From an uncultured Pelagibacteraceae bacterium (GTDB taxonomy: Bacteria > Pseudomonadota > Alphaproteobacteria > Pelagibacterales > Pelagibacteraceae), in assembly GCA_902537555.1 (NCBI GenBank), contig CACBBR010000008.1, positions 1 to 53,191 on the forward strand: a DNA stretch of 53,191 bases. The letters are read 5' to 3'. The position numbers and the translations under genes are program-made. Numbering within the stretch: the stretch's first letter is position 1; each line of letters opens with the position of its first letter. The notes under the pieces are model-generated. The model had not been told where the DNA came from and searched no databases. It saw nothing but the letters and a program-made list of their open reading frames with translations. Positions 7,505 through 15,718 of the stretch are shown here, in pieces.

Positions 7505-8721
7505 TTTAAATTAAATATCTTTTTGCAATTATTTATCGATTTATTAAGTTGATCAATATCATCTTTGGTATTGTAAACTCCAAAAGATGCTCTAGCAGTT
7601 GCAGGTAAACCCAACTTCTCATGAAGTATTTGACAACAATGATGGCCAGCTCTAATTGCTACTCCATCCTCATCTAAAATTGTAGCTATATCGTGAGGAT
7701 GAATTCCTTCTATAGTAAATGATATAACTCCACCTTTGTTTTGAGGGTTGCCAATAATATTTACTGAATTGTTCTTACCTAAAAGTTCAACAGCATAATC
7801 AAGTAATTCTTTTTCGTGCTTTTCAATGTTTTCAATTCCAATTTTTTTTAGGAATTTAATAGACTCATTAAAGGCTATAACTTGAGCAGTCGCCATCGTG
7901 CCTGCCTCATATTTATTTGGTAATTCTCCATAAGAAATACCTTTTTTCTTCACTTCTCTTATCATTCCTCCACCACCTTGATATGGAGGAAGATCTTCTA
8001 ACCATTTCTTTTTAGCATAAAGCACTCCAATTCCAGTTGGTCCGTACATTTTATGACCTGATATTGCATAAAAATCACAATCTAGATCTTGCATATCTAA
8101 TTTTAAATGAGGCGCTCCTTGGCAACCATCAACTAATACCGGAATACTTTTAGAATGAGCAAGTCTTACAATTTCTTTGATTGGAAGTATTGCTCCAGTC
8201 ACATTCGATAAATGTGTTACACATATAATTTTAGTTCTATCAGTTATTTTTTTTTTTATTTCTTCCAATGTTACTTCACCTTGCTCATTTACTTCAGCAA
8301 ATTCAATATTTATTTTTTTTGATTTTCTTAAAAAATGCCATGGAACATAATTAGAATGGTGCTCTAATTCTGTAATTAATACTTCATCACCTTCATCAAG
8401 ATATTTTTGGCCAAATGTATTTGCTACAAGATTTATTGCCTCTGTTGCACCTTTTGTAAAAACAATTTCATTTTTATCAGATGCATTTATATATTTTTGT
8501 ACAGACATTCTTGTTTGCTCATATAAATTTGTTGCTGCCACTGCTAAATAATGAACGCTTCTGCCTACATTTGAAAATTCCTTAGAATAAAAATCATATA
8601 TTCTATCAATTACTATTCTCGGTTTTTGAGAAGAGTTAGCGCTATCTAGGTAAACGAGATCATTATTTTGAACTTTATTATCAAAAATAGGAAATTCTTT
8701 TTTAATTTGGTCTATATTCAT
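7501..8721 (-). CDS. sufS: Cysteine desulfurase SufS
   Basis: A 406-residue pyridoxal-phosphate enzyme that takes sulfur from cysteine, giving alanine and a protein persulfide. The cofactor lysine is Lys224 in SGHKMYGPTG. The catalytic cysteine is in RAGHHCCQ (Cys362/Cys363), close to position 364 of E. coli SufS. ELEHHSN near residue 120 and VDGCQGAPH near 200 are further group II desulfurase landmarks. It overlaps both neighbours (sufD and sufU) by 4 bases. The partner is SufU rather than SufE in this operon. Confidence 0.96.
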   Translation of the reverse strand: MNIDQIKKEFPIFDNKVQNNDLVYLDSANSSQKPRIVIDRIYDFYSKEFSNVGRSVHYLAVAATNLYEQTRMSVQKYINASDKNEIVFTKGATEAINLVANTFGQKYLDEGDEVLITELEHHSNYVPWHFLRKSKKINIEFAEVNEQGEVTLEEIKKKITDRTKIICVTHLSNVTGAILPIKEIVRLAHSKSIPVLVDGCQGAPHLKLDMQDLDCDFYAISGHKMYGPTGIGVLYAKKKWLEDLPPYQGGGGMIREVKKKGISYGELPNKYEAGTMATAQVIAFNESIKFLKKIGIENIEKHEKELLDYAVELLGKNNSVNIIGNPQNKGGVISFTIEGIHPHDIATILDEDGVAIRAGHHCCQILHEKLGLPATARASFGVYNTKDDIDQLNKSINNCKKIFNLK

Positions 8722-9962
8722 TCTTTTAACCCCATAATATTTTTTATTAAATTTTTAATTTCATTATCAGTAATTTTTTCAACAACATCCAATAAGAAAC
8801 CATTTATTAAAAGTTCTTTTGCTTCTTTATAATTAAGACCTCTAGACATTAGATAAAAAATAGAGTCCTGATTTAAACTTCCTGAAGCAGATCCATGTGA
8901 ACATTTTACATCATCTGCATAAATTTCTAATTCTGGTTTTGCATTAAACTCAGAATTATCACTGAGTAAAATTGCTTTACTTAATTGATATCCATCAGTT
9001 TTTTGTGCATTAGATTTTACAAATATTTTACCTTGATAAGCTGATTTTGTGTTTTCTCCTAAAACACTTTTAATTAATTGAAAACTTTTAGTATTCTCAT
9101 TTAAATGGTTGATAGATGTTCTGATTTCATGATTTTTATTATTATCTAAATTGAATATACCGTTTACAAATGCTGAAGAGTATTTGCCATTTAAATTACA
9201 ATTAATTTCATTTTTAATGAATTTGGAACCCAACGATAAGATAAAATTTTCTGCTACACTGTTAGTATCTAGATTAATATTATTATATGAGTATTTAATA
9301 TTATTATTTTCTTCTTTATCTAATTTGTAATTCTTAAGAATTGCATCTTTTTCTAAATTAAAATTATAAACAATGTTGACAAAATTATTCTCAGATTTAT
9401 CCATTGAATAATCAATTACCCTTAGGGACGAGTTAGATTTTAAATCAAAATCCAACCTAATATTTATGTTTTTTGAACTAATTTTGCTTGTTGTTAAACT
9501 GTATATAATTACTGGTTTTTTCACAGTATAATGCTCTTTTACCTGAATTTTATAATATTTATTTGTTAATGCTGAGTTTAGATCAACAAGCGAATTTACA
9601 TCATTAAGCAAACATTCACTGTCAAATTGATCTTTAATTTCAAATTTATCACTTTCTTCATATTTAAAATCTATTTTCTCTATTCTTCCATTAATAAAAA
9701 CAATTTTGTTATGCTCCAGACCATCTACATATATTTTAGAATCTACCTCATTTGGTAAATTTTCATTAAAATAATTTAAATTTTCAATATTCGATTTAAT
9801 AGCTTGATTTAGATCTAAAAACTTCCAGTCTTCATTTTTTTTACCTGGAAAACCATATTGAATAAATTTATTCAAATACTTTTCTTTTGTAATAATTTCT
9901 TTTTCAGAAAAATTAGAGCTATCAATTATTTTTTTAAAATCTGTTCTTAATTGTTTTTCCAT
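8718..9962 (-). CDS. sufD: Fe-S assembly scaffold subunit SufD
   Basis: A 414-residue SufB/SufD-family protein, less conserved than SufB as usual. The N-terminal part has GFPGKKNEDWKF, and the conserved C-terminal beta-helix carries YADDVKCSHGSASGSLNQD (about residues 347-365), including the histidine that contributes to the SufB-SufD interface. MSRGLNYKEAKELLINGF follows, as in the family. SufD partners SufB and the ATPase SufC in the cytosolic scaffold complex. The gene lies directly after sufC (no spacer) and overlaps sufS by 4 bases. Confidence 0.93.
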   Translation of the reverse strand: MEKQLRTDFKKIIDSSNFSEKEIITKEKYLNKFIQYGFPGKKNEDWKFLDLNQAIKSNIENLNYFNENLPNEVDSKIYVDGLEHNKIVFINGRIEKIDFKYEESDKFEIKDQFDSECLLNDVNSLVDLNSALTNKYYKIQVKEHYTVKKPVIIYSLTTSKISSKNINIRLDFDLKSNSSLRVIDYSMDKSENNFVNIVYNFNLEKDAILKNYKLDKEENNNIKYSYNNINLDTNSVAENFILSLGSKFIKNEINCNLNGKYSSAFVNGIFNLDNNKNHEIRTSINHLNENTKSFQLIKSVLGENTKSAYQGKIFVKSNAQKTDGYQLSKAILLSDNSEFNAKPELEIYADDVKCSHGSASGSLNQDSIFYLMSRGLNYKEAKELLINGFLLDVVEKITDNEIKNLIKNIMGLKE

Positions 9963-10697
9963 TTAATTAAAACTTTCATAACCTTTCTTTTCTAACTCAA
10001 TAGCTAACTCTGCACCTCCAGATTTAACAATCTTTCCGTTCATCAAAACATGAACAAAATCTGGTTTAATATAATCAAGTAATCTTTGATAATGTGTTAT
10101 TATAAGAAAAGAATTATTTTCTTTTCTTAGTGAGTTTACTCCATCAGCAACAATACGAAGTGCATCTATATCTAATCCTGAATCAGTTTCATCAAGTATA
10201 GAAAGCTTAGGATTAAGCATTGTCATTTGTAAAATTTCGTTTTTTTTCTTTTCCCCTCCTGAAAAACCAACATTAAGTTGTCTATTTAATTTTTCCTCAT
10301 CAAATTTTAATTCTTTAGCTTTTTCTTTGACTAATTTTAAAAATTCAATAGCATCAAGTTCTTTTTCACCTCTTGCTTTCCTTACAGCATTTAACGAAGT
10401 TTTAAGAAATATGTTTGTATTTACTCCTGGAATTTCTAAGGGATATTGAAAAGCTAAAAATATTCCTTTGTGAGCTCTTTCCTCGGTCTCAAGTTCAAAT
10501 AAATTATTGTCTTCGAATAACATTTCTCCGGATACCTCATAACCTTTCTTGCCTGATAAAATATTTGACAAAGTGCTTTTACCAGAACCGTTGGGACCCA
10601 TGATTGCATGAACCTCTCCAGGATTTATATTAAGAGAAAATCCATTTAAAATAGATTTTTTTTCGACTTTTGCATTTAAGTTATTTATCTTAAGCAT
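9963..10697 (-). CDS. sufC: Fe-S assembly ATPase SufC
   Basis: A 244-residue ABC-type ATPase of the expected length, with no membrane domain. The Walker A motif is GPNGSGKST with Lys40. The SufC-specific signature is GFSGGEKKKNEILQM and Walker B is LSILDETDSGLD. A conserved switch histidine is in IITHYQRLL. SufC powers conformational change of the SufBC2D scaffold. It lies between sufB and sufD with the start codon following the sufB stop without spacer. Confidence 0.97.
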   Translation of the reverse strand: MLKINNLNAKVEKKSILNGFSLNINPGEVHAIMGPNGSGKSTLSNILSGKKGYEVSGEMLFEDNNLFELETEERAHKGIFLAFQYPLEIPGVNTNIFLKTSLNAVRKARGEKELDAIEFLKLVKEKAKELKFDEEKLNRQLNVGFSGGEKKKNEILQMTMLNPKLSILDETDSGLDIDALRIVADGVNSLRKENNSFLIITHYQRLLDYIKPDFVHVLMNGKIVKSGGAELAIELEKKGYESFN

Positions 10698-12134
10698 TTA
10701 ACCAACACTTCCTTCTAAACTTATTCCAACTAACTTTTGAGCCTCAACAGCAAACTCCATAGGTAATTGCTGCAAAACTTCTTTGCAAAAACCATTTACA
10801 ATTAAACCTACTGCATCTTCACTGTTTAATCCTCTTTGTTGGCAATAATGTAATTGATCTTCGCTAATCTTTGATGTTGTTGCTTCGTGAGCAATATTTG
10901 ATGCTGAGTTCTTATTCTTTATGTATGGAACTGTATGAGCTCCACATTTATTACCCATTAATAAAGAGTCACATTGAGTATAATTGCTTGAATTATTTGC
11001 ATTTTTTGAAATATCAACTAAGCCTCTATAGGTCATATCCGAATATCCAGCACTTATGCCCTTCGAAATGATCTTGCTCTTTGTGTTTTTTCCAATGTGG
11101 ATCATTTTAGTTCCAGTGTCTGCTTTTTGGTGATTATTAGTTATTGCTATTGAGTAAAACTCTCCAATAGAATTATCTCCTTTTAAAATACAGCTTGGAT
11201 ATTTCCAAGTTATTGCTGATCCAGTTTCAACTTGAGTCCATGAAATTTTTGAATTTTTTCCTTGGCAAAGACCTCTCTTTGTAACAAAGTTATAAATCCC
11301 ACCTTTGCCATCTTTATCTCCCGGATACCAATTTTGAACAGTAGAGTATTTAATCTCTGCATCGTCTAAAGCAACTAGCTCAACGTTTGCGGCATGTAGC
11401 TGATTTTCGTCTCTCATTGGTGCAGTGCAACCTTCTAGATAACTTACATAACTCCCTTTGTCTGCTATTATTAAGGTTCTTTCAAATTGTCCTGTATCAG
11501 AAGCATTTATTCTAAAGTATGTGGAAAGCTCCATAGGACACCTTACACCTTGGGGTACATATACAAATGACCCATCTGTAAATACAGCAGAATTTAAAGT
11601 AGCAAAATAGTGGTCTGTAATAGGAATTACTGATCCAAGGTATTTTTTAACTAAGTCAGGATGTTTTTGAATAGCCTCAGAAATCGAACAGAATATTATG
11701 CCTTGCTTTGTTAAAGTATCTTTAAATGTTGTTGCAACAGAAACAGAGTCAAAGACAGCATCAACCGCGATTCCATTTAATCTCTTTTGCTCTTGTAAAG
11801 GTATTCCTAATTTTTTATAAGTTTCTAATAATTTTGGATCTAATTCGTTTAAGTTTTTTGGTTTTTCCTTAAAACTTTTTGGAGCTGAATAATAATATAA
11901 ATCTTGATAATCTATCTTTGGGTATTTTGGTTTTTGCCAATCTGGCTCTTTCAAAACTTTTAATCTATTATAAGCTTTTAATCTCCACTCAAGTAGCCAT
12001 TTAGGTTCTTTTTTAATGTTTGATATAAATTTAATTACGTCCTCACTAAGTCCTTTAGGTGCTTTAATATTTTCAATTTCAGTTGAAAAACCGTATTTAT
12101 ATTCTTTTAAATCTTGTACTTGTTTATCTCTCAT
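10698..12134 (-). CDS. sufB: Fe-S assembly scaffold subunit SufB
   Basis: A 478-residue SufB of normal length. Strongly conserved segments include [39 protein letters not shown], the [14 protein letters not shown] stretch, and the C-terminal [20 protein letters not shown], which holds the residues that bind the nascent cluster. SufB is the scaffold on which the cluster is built with SufC and SufD. The gene follows iscR with a 4-base overlap and is the first structural gene of the suf operon. Confidence 0.97.
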   Translation of the reverse strand: MRDKQVQDLKEYKYGFSTEIENIKAPKGLSEDVIKFISNIKKEPKWLLEWRLKAYNRLKVLKEPDWQKPKYPKIDYQDLYYYSAPKSFKEKPKNLNELDPKLLETYKKLGIPLQEQKRLNGIAVDAVFDSVSVATTFKDTLTKQGIIFCSISEAIQKHPDLVKKYLGSVIPITDHYFATLNSAVFTDGSFVYVPQGVRCPMELSTYFRINASDTGQFERTLIIADKGSYVSYLEGCTAPMRDENQLHAANVELVALDDAEIKYSTVQNWYPGDKDGKGGIYNFVTKRGLCQGKNSKISWTQVETGSAITWKYPSCILKGDNSIGEFYSIAITNNHQKADTGTKMIHIGKNTKSKIISKGISAGYSDMTYRGLVDISKNANNSSNYTQCDSLLMGNKCGAHTVPYIKNKNSASNIAHEATTSKISEDQLHYCQQRGLNSEDAVGLIVNGFCKEVLQQLPMEFAVEAQKLVGISLEGSVG

Positions 12135-12556
12135 AATCTATTTGATATTTTTTTATTTATTAAATCACTTAATGTTTTATTCTGAAAAAAGTTATTTATA
12201 TAATTCTCTAACTCATCCCAAAGATCGTGTGTAATACACTTCGATGATTTTCCGTTACATCCACTCTCAGAATGTTTTTCACATCCAATAGTTTTTACTT
12301 TTTCATCAACTGCAAAAAATACATCAGAAATTTTTATCTCTGATGCTTGCTTAGATAAAATATATCCACCTTTGTTACCTCTGACACTTGTAACTATTCT
12401 ATTTTTTTTTAATTTTGAAAATAGTTGTTCTAGGTAGACAAGCGAGATTCCTTGTCTAAGAGATATATCTCTTAATGAAACTGGCTCATTTAAATTAAAT
12501 TTAGCTAGATCCGCTAGAGCCATTACAGCGTATCTACCTTTGCTTGATAATTTCAT
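12131..12556 (-). CDS. iscR: Rrf2-family Fe-S regulator IscR
   Basis: A 141-residue Rrf2 regulator. The winged-helix N-terminus starts [18 protein letters not shown], with the recognition helix around [13 protein letters not shown] (residues 38-50). Three cysteines, Cys92, Cys100 and Cys107, followed by CITHDLW, correspond to the cluster-binding loop of IscR. The spacing (C-x7-C-x6-C) is wider than the C-x5-C-x5-C of E. coli. IscR with a cluster represses its own operon, and a matching type 1 operator sits over the promoter just upstream. It leads the suf operon and is divergent from the alpha/beta hydrolase gene. Confidence 0.93.
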   Translation of the reverse strand: MKLSSKGRYAVMALADLAKFNLNEPVSLRDISLRQGISLVYLEQLFSKLKKNRIVTSVRGNKGGYILSKQASEIKISDVFFAVDEKVKTIGCEKHSESGCNGKSSKCITHDLWDELENYINNFFQNKTLSDLINKKISNRL

Positions 12557-12576
12557 ATTTTCCGCAATTCACGGGA

Positions 12577-12604
12577 CTTATATATACCCGACTATTTTAG
12601 TCAA
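12577..12604 (-). promoter_or_regulatory. iscR-suf operon promoter
   Basis: Read on the minus strand, TTGACT (12604-12599) is followed after 16 bases by TATAAG (12582-12577), a good -35/-10 pair. Transcription would begin near 12570, giving a leader of about 15 bases before the iscR ATG at 12556. The -35 box is part of the IscR operator, which fits repression by occlusion. Confidence 0.65.
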
Positions 12605-12608
12605 GATT
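12584..12608 (-). promoter_or_regulatory. IscR type 1 operator
   Basis: The 25-base site reads, on the minus strand, AATCTTGACTAAAATAGTC followed by GGGTAT. It agrees with the E. coli type 1 IscR consensus (ATASYYGACTRWWWYAGTCRRSTAT, recalled) at 23 of 25 positions, the two misses being in the outer left A/T positions. It includes the dyad GACT-5-AGTC and overlaps the -35 element and spacer of the iscR promoter, 28 to 52 bases upstream of the iscR start codon. Confidence 0.75.
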
Positions 12609-12686
12609 AATTAATGTTTTAAAACTTGCATTTTGTCACTCATTTTTGATAGAAAAACCTTATTTTTTTTTTGAGATTAATAATCA

Positions 12687-13352
12687 ATGGCATCATCTGA
12701 CAAAAAAATTGTTGAAACTTTTATACCTGGACCTGCAGGTCGATTGGAAGCTAAATACTATAAAAGCAATAAAAGTACTTCACCAATTGCATTAGTTTTG
12801 CATCCACATCCACAGTATGGAGGTACAATGAATAACAAAGTTGTTGTCGATATGTTCCAAACTTTTGTTGATAATGATTTTTCAGTTTGTAGGGTTAATT
12901 TTAGAGGAGTAGGAAAAAGTGATGGAGAGTTTGATAATGGACAAGGAGAACTGGCTGATGCAGCAGCAGCTTTGGATTGGTTAGAACGAGAAAATTTTGA
13001 TAACTCACAGTGTTGGATTTCGGGTTTTTCGTTTGGGTCTTTAATAGCTATGCAGTTATTAATGAGAAGACCAGAAATTAATAGATTTATTGTAGTATCT
13101 CCACAACCAAATGTGTATGACTTTTCTTTTTTATCACCTTGTCCTACATCTGGAACAATGATCTATGGAAAAAAAGATGAACTTGTACCAATCGAACATA
13201 TTAATGAATTAAAAAAAAGGTTAAGTGAGCAAAAAGGTATTAAAGTGGAGTTTGAATCAATTCAAGATGCAAATCATTTTTTTTCAAAAAATGACACAGC
13301 ATTAATTAAGTCTTTAAATAAGTATATCAAGAAAGAAACAGCTCTTTATTAA
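12687..13352 (+). CDS. Alpha/beta hydrolase
   Basis: A 221-residue hydrolase of the COG2945 type. HPHPQYGGTMNNKVV (39-53) is the group's signature. The nucleophile is Ser115 in GFSFGS. Asp164 in GKKDELVP and His197 in DANHFF complete a plausible catalytic triad. NFRGVGKSDG (71-80) forms the oxyanion region. There is no signal peptide, so it should be cytosolic. The natural substrate is unknown. It is divergent from iscR across 130 bases; whether the IscR operator in that gap also affects it is open. Confidence 0.85.
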   Translation: MASSDKKIVETFIPGPAGRLEAKYYKSNKSTSPIALVLHPHPQYGGTMNNKVVVDMFQTFVDNDFSVCRVNFRGVGKSDGEFDNGQGELADAAAALDWLERENFDNSQCWISGFSFGSLIAMQLLMRRPEINRFIVVSPQPNVYDFSFLSPCPTSGTMIYGKKDELVPIEHINELKKRLSEQKGIKVEFESIQDANHFFSKNDTALIKSLNKYIKKETALY

Positions 13353-14447
13353 TTAAAAATTTTTAATAATAATTCCCCCTAAGCAAGGTTTATTACAATT
13401 AGTTGTTAATGGAAATGATATAGGTAATTTTAAAAATGATCTTATTGCAAGAAAAGCAAACGCTTGTGATTCAATAAAATCTCCATCAAGTTGTAAATCA
13501 TCAATCATAGATATTTTCTTATTAATTTTTTTTTTTAATAAATCTATAAGATAATTATTTTTTCTACCACCTCCACAAACATAAACATTATTATCTCCTA
13601 TTTTTTTTGATATTATTTCAGCAGTTATAGCAGTCATTGTAGCTAATCCATTTTCGAGAGAAAGTCCTTTGGCAAAATATATGTCAAAGTCATTTGTATC
13701 TAATGATCTCTTAGTGTCTAGTTTGCTGTAATAATAATTCTCTAAATATTGATTTAAAATTAATTTGTCTATTTTTCCTTTTCTTGCAATTTTTCCGTTA
13801 TTATCATAAGACATATTTGAATTTTTTCTTATCCACTTATCAATTAAACAATTTCCTGGACCTATATCTCTGCTTGAAATTTCAAAATTTTTGTTAATTT
13901 CAGTTGTGTTGGATATTCCTCCGATATTTAAAATTGAAATAGGAATTTTTATTTTTTTTTTATTTAATAATGTTCTAATTAATGAGAGGTGGTAAATTGG
14001 TGCTAAAGGAGCACCCTCACCACCATTTTCAATATCGTTTTGTCTAAAATTGTAAACTACAGTTTTTTTTGTTAGTTTTGATAATGTATTACCTAATCCT
14101 ATTTGCTTAGAAATTTTTTCTTCAGAATTATGATAAATTGTATGCCCGTGAAAACCAATCAATTCAAATCTAAATTTTTCGGATATGCTTATCGCTATTT
14201 TGGCGTGAAATTTGGTTAATTCACTCTCCAATTTCTCAATTTCTTGAGAATATTTAAGTAAATCTTGTATTTTTTGAATATTATCTTTTAGACTGTGAAT
14301 TTTATTTGAAAGATTAGCTGGGTAAGGATCAAATCTATTGTATTTAATTTTTATCTTATCTTCACCATTTGAACTTATTATTGATGAATCTACACCGTCC
14401 CCAGATGTACCACTCATAAAACCAAGAGCTGATAAATTTTTTTCCAT
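13353..14447 (-). CDS. anmK: Anhydro-N-acetylmuramic acid kinase
   Basis: A 364-residue sugar kinase of the AnmK family. It opens with GFMSGTSGDGVDSS (9-22), the ATP-binding motif of the family. Later markers are GFHGHTIYH near 118, FNIGGISN-like ILNIGGISN near 172, DIGPGNCLID near 194 and CGGGRKN near 292. AnmK phosphorylates anhydro-MurNAc from recycled peptidoglycan to MurNAc-6-phosphate. It is divergent from tyrS (47 bases apart), a common alphaproteobacterial arrangement, and it follows the hydrolase gene convergently with no spacer. Confidence 0.93.
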   Translation of the reverse strand: MEKNLSALGFMSGTSGDGVDSSIISSNGEDKIKIKYNRFDPYPANLSNKIHSLKDNIQKIQDLLKYSQEIEKLESELTKFHAKIAISISEKFRFELIGFHGHTIYHNSEEKISKQIGLGNTLSKLTKKTVVYNFRQNDIENGGEGAPLAPIYHLSLIRTLLNKKKIKIPISILNIGGISNTTEINKNFEISSRDIGPGNCLIDKWIRKNSNMSYDNNGKIARKGKIDKLILNQYLENYYYSKLDTKRSLDTNDFDIYFAKGLSLENGLATMTAITAEIISKKIGDNNVYVCGGGRKNNYLIDLLKKKINKKISMIDDLQLDGDFIESQAFAFLAIRSFLKLPISFPLTTNCNKPCLGGIIIKNF

Positions 14448-14494
14448 TCTTATTTTTTTTTATTAAAATATGTATATTGTAACAGTATAGACTT

Positions 14495-15718
14495 ATGAAT
14501 AATTTTTTAAAAGAATTTAAAGACAGGGGATATTTTTATCAATGTACAAATGAAATAGAATTATCAGAACTTTTAAGTAAAAAAAGTATAAATGCTTACA
14601 TAGGTTTTGATAGTACCGCTCCCAGTCTTCACGTTGGCAGTTTGTTGCAAATTATGTGTTTAAGACTTTTGCAAAAGTATGGCCATAGACCAATTGTTCT
14701 TTTAGGAGGAGGAACAACAAGGATTGGAGATCCATCTGGAAAAGAGGAAACTAGAAAAATACTTTCTGAAAAACAAATAGAAATTAATATTAATAATATA
14801 AAAAATGTTTTCAAAATTTTCCTTAAAACAAATAATCCAAAGCTAAAACCAATTTTTGTGAATAATTATCAATGGCTAAGTAAACTAAACTATATAAATT
14901 TTTTAAGAGATATTGGAAAACATTTTACTATAAATAAAATGTTAACTTTTGACAGTGTAAAATTAAGATTAGAGAGAGAACAGTCATTAAGTTATATGGA
15001 GTTTAACTATATGATTTTACAAGCGTACGACTTTTATGAACTAAATAAATCTAAAAATTGTAGCTTGCAGATTGGTGGTTCTGATCAATGGGGAAATATA
15101 GTAAATGGTGTTGAATTAATCAAAAGAGAGTCAGGGAAACAAGCTTACGGTTTAACTACACCACTAATAACATTGGCATCTGGTGTAAAAATGGGTAAGA
15201 CTGAAAAAGGCGCTGTATGGCTTAATAAAGAAATGTTATCTTCCTATGATTATTGGCAATTTTGGCGAAATACAGATGATCGAGATGTATTAAAGTTTTT
15301 AAAAATATTTACTGATTTATCTTTGGATGAAATTAATAGTCTTCAAGGAAGTGATATAAATCAATTAAAAATTTTACTTGCAAATCATGCTACAGAAATG
15401 TTACATGGAAAAAAAGAGGCTGAAAAGTCCGAAAACCTTGCAAAAAATACATTCAAAGAAAATTCTTCTGGTGAAGATTTACCAGGTATAAAGATAAAAA
15501 CAGATATTTTATCAAAAAACATAGTTGAAATAATTTCTTTTGTTAACAAAGATATCTCTAAATCAGAAATAAGAAGATTGATAAAATCAAATGCTATAAA
15601 AATAAATAATAAAAATATAAAAGAAGAGCATTACGTTATTGATCCTAATTTATTTTTGGAAAAAGGTTTTATAAAGTTATCTATAGGAAAGAAAAAACAC
15701 TTTAAAATTATTAACTAG
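14495..15718 (+). CDS. tyrS: Tyrosyl-tRNA synthetase
   Basis: A 407-residue class I synthetase charging tRNA-Tyr. The HIGH motif appears as HVGS at 46-49, the usual tyrosine-enzyme variant. The KMSKS loop is KMGKT at 232-236. The tyrosine-binding stretch GGSDQWGNIVNG is at 194-205. A C-terminal S4 RNA-binding domain starts near residue 350 (SKSEIRRLIKSNAIKINN). Length is normal. It overlaps the convergent AsmA-like gene by 4 bases at the 3' end. Confidence 0.97.
   Translation: MNNFLKEFKDRGYFYQCTNEIELSELLSKKSINAYIGFDSTAPSLHVGSLLQIMCLRLLQKYGHRPIVLLGGGTTRIGDPSGKEETRKILSEKQIEININNIKNVFKIFLKTNNPKLKPIFVNNYQWLSKLNYINFLRDIGKHFTINKMLTFDSVKLRLEREQSLSYMEFNYMILQAYDFYELNKSKNCSLQIGGSDQWGNIVNGVELIKRESGKQAYGLTTPLITLASGVKMGKTEKGAVWLNKEMLSSYDYWQFWRNTDDRDVLKFLKIFTDLSLDEINSLQGSDINQLKILLANHATEMLHGKKEAEKSENLAKNTFKENSSGEDLPGIKIKTDILSKNIVEIISFVNKDISKSEIRRLIKSNAIKINNKNIKEEHYVIDPNLFLEKGFIKLSIGKKKHFKIIN

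Noticed and set aside
12661-12672. Terminator at the T run before the hydrolase gene
   Set aside because: The preceding hairpin is only TTTTT/AAAAA pairs, and no upstream gene on that strand needs ending.
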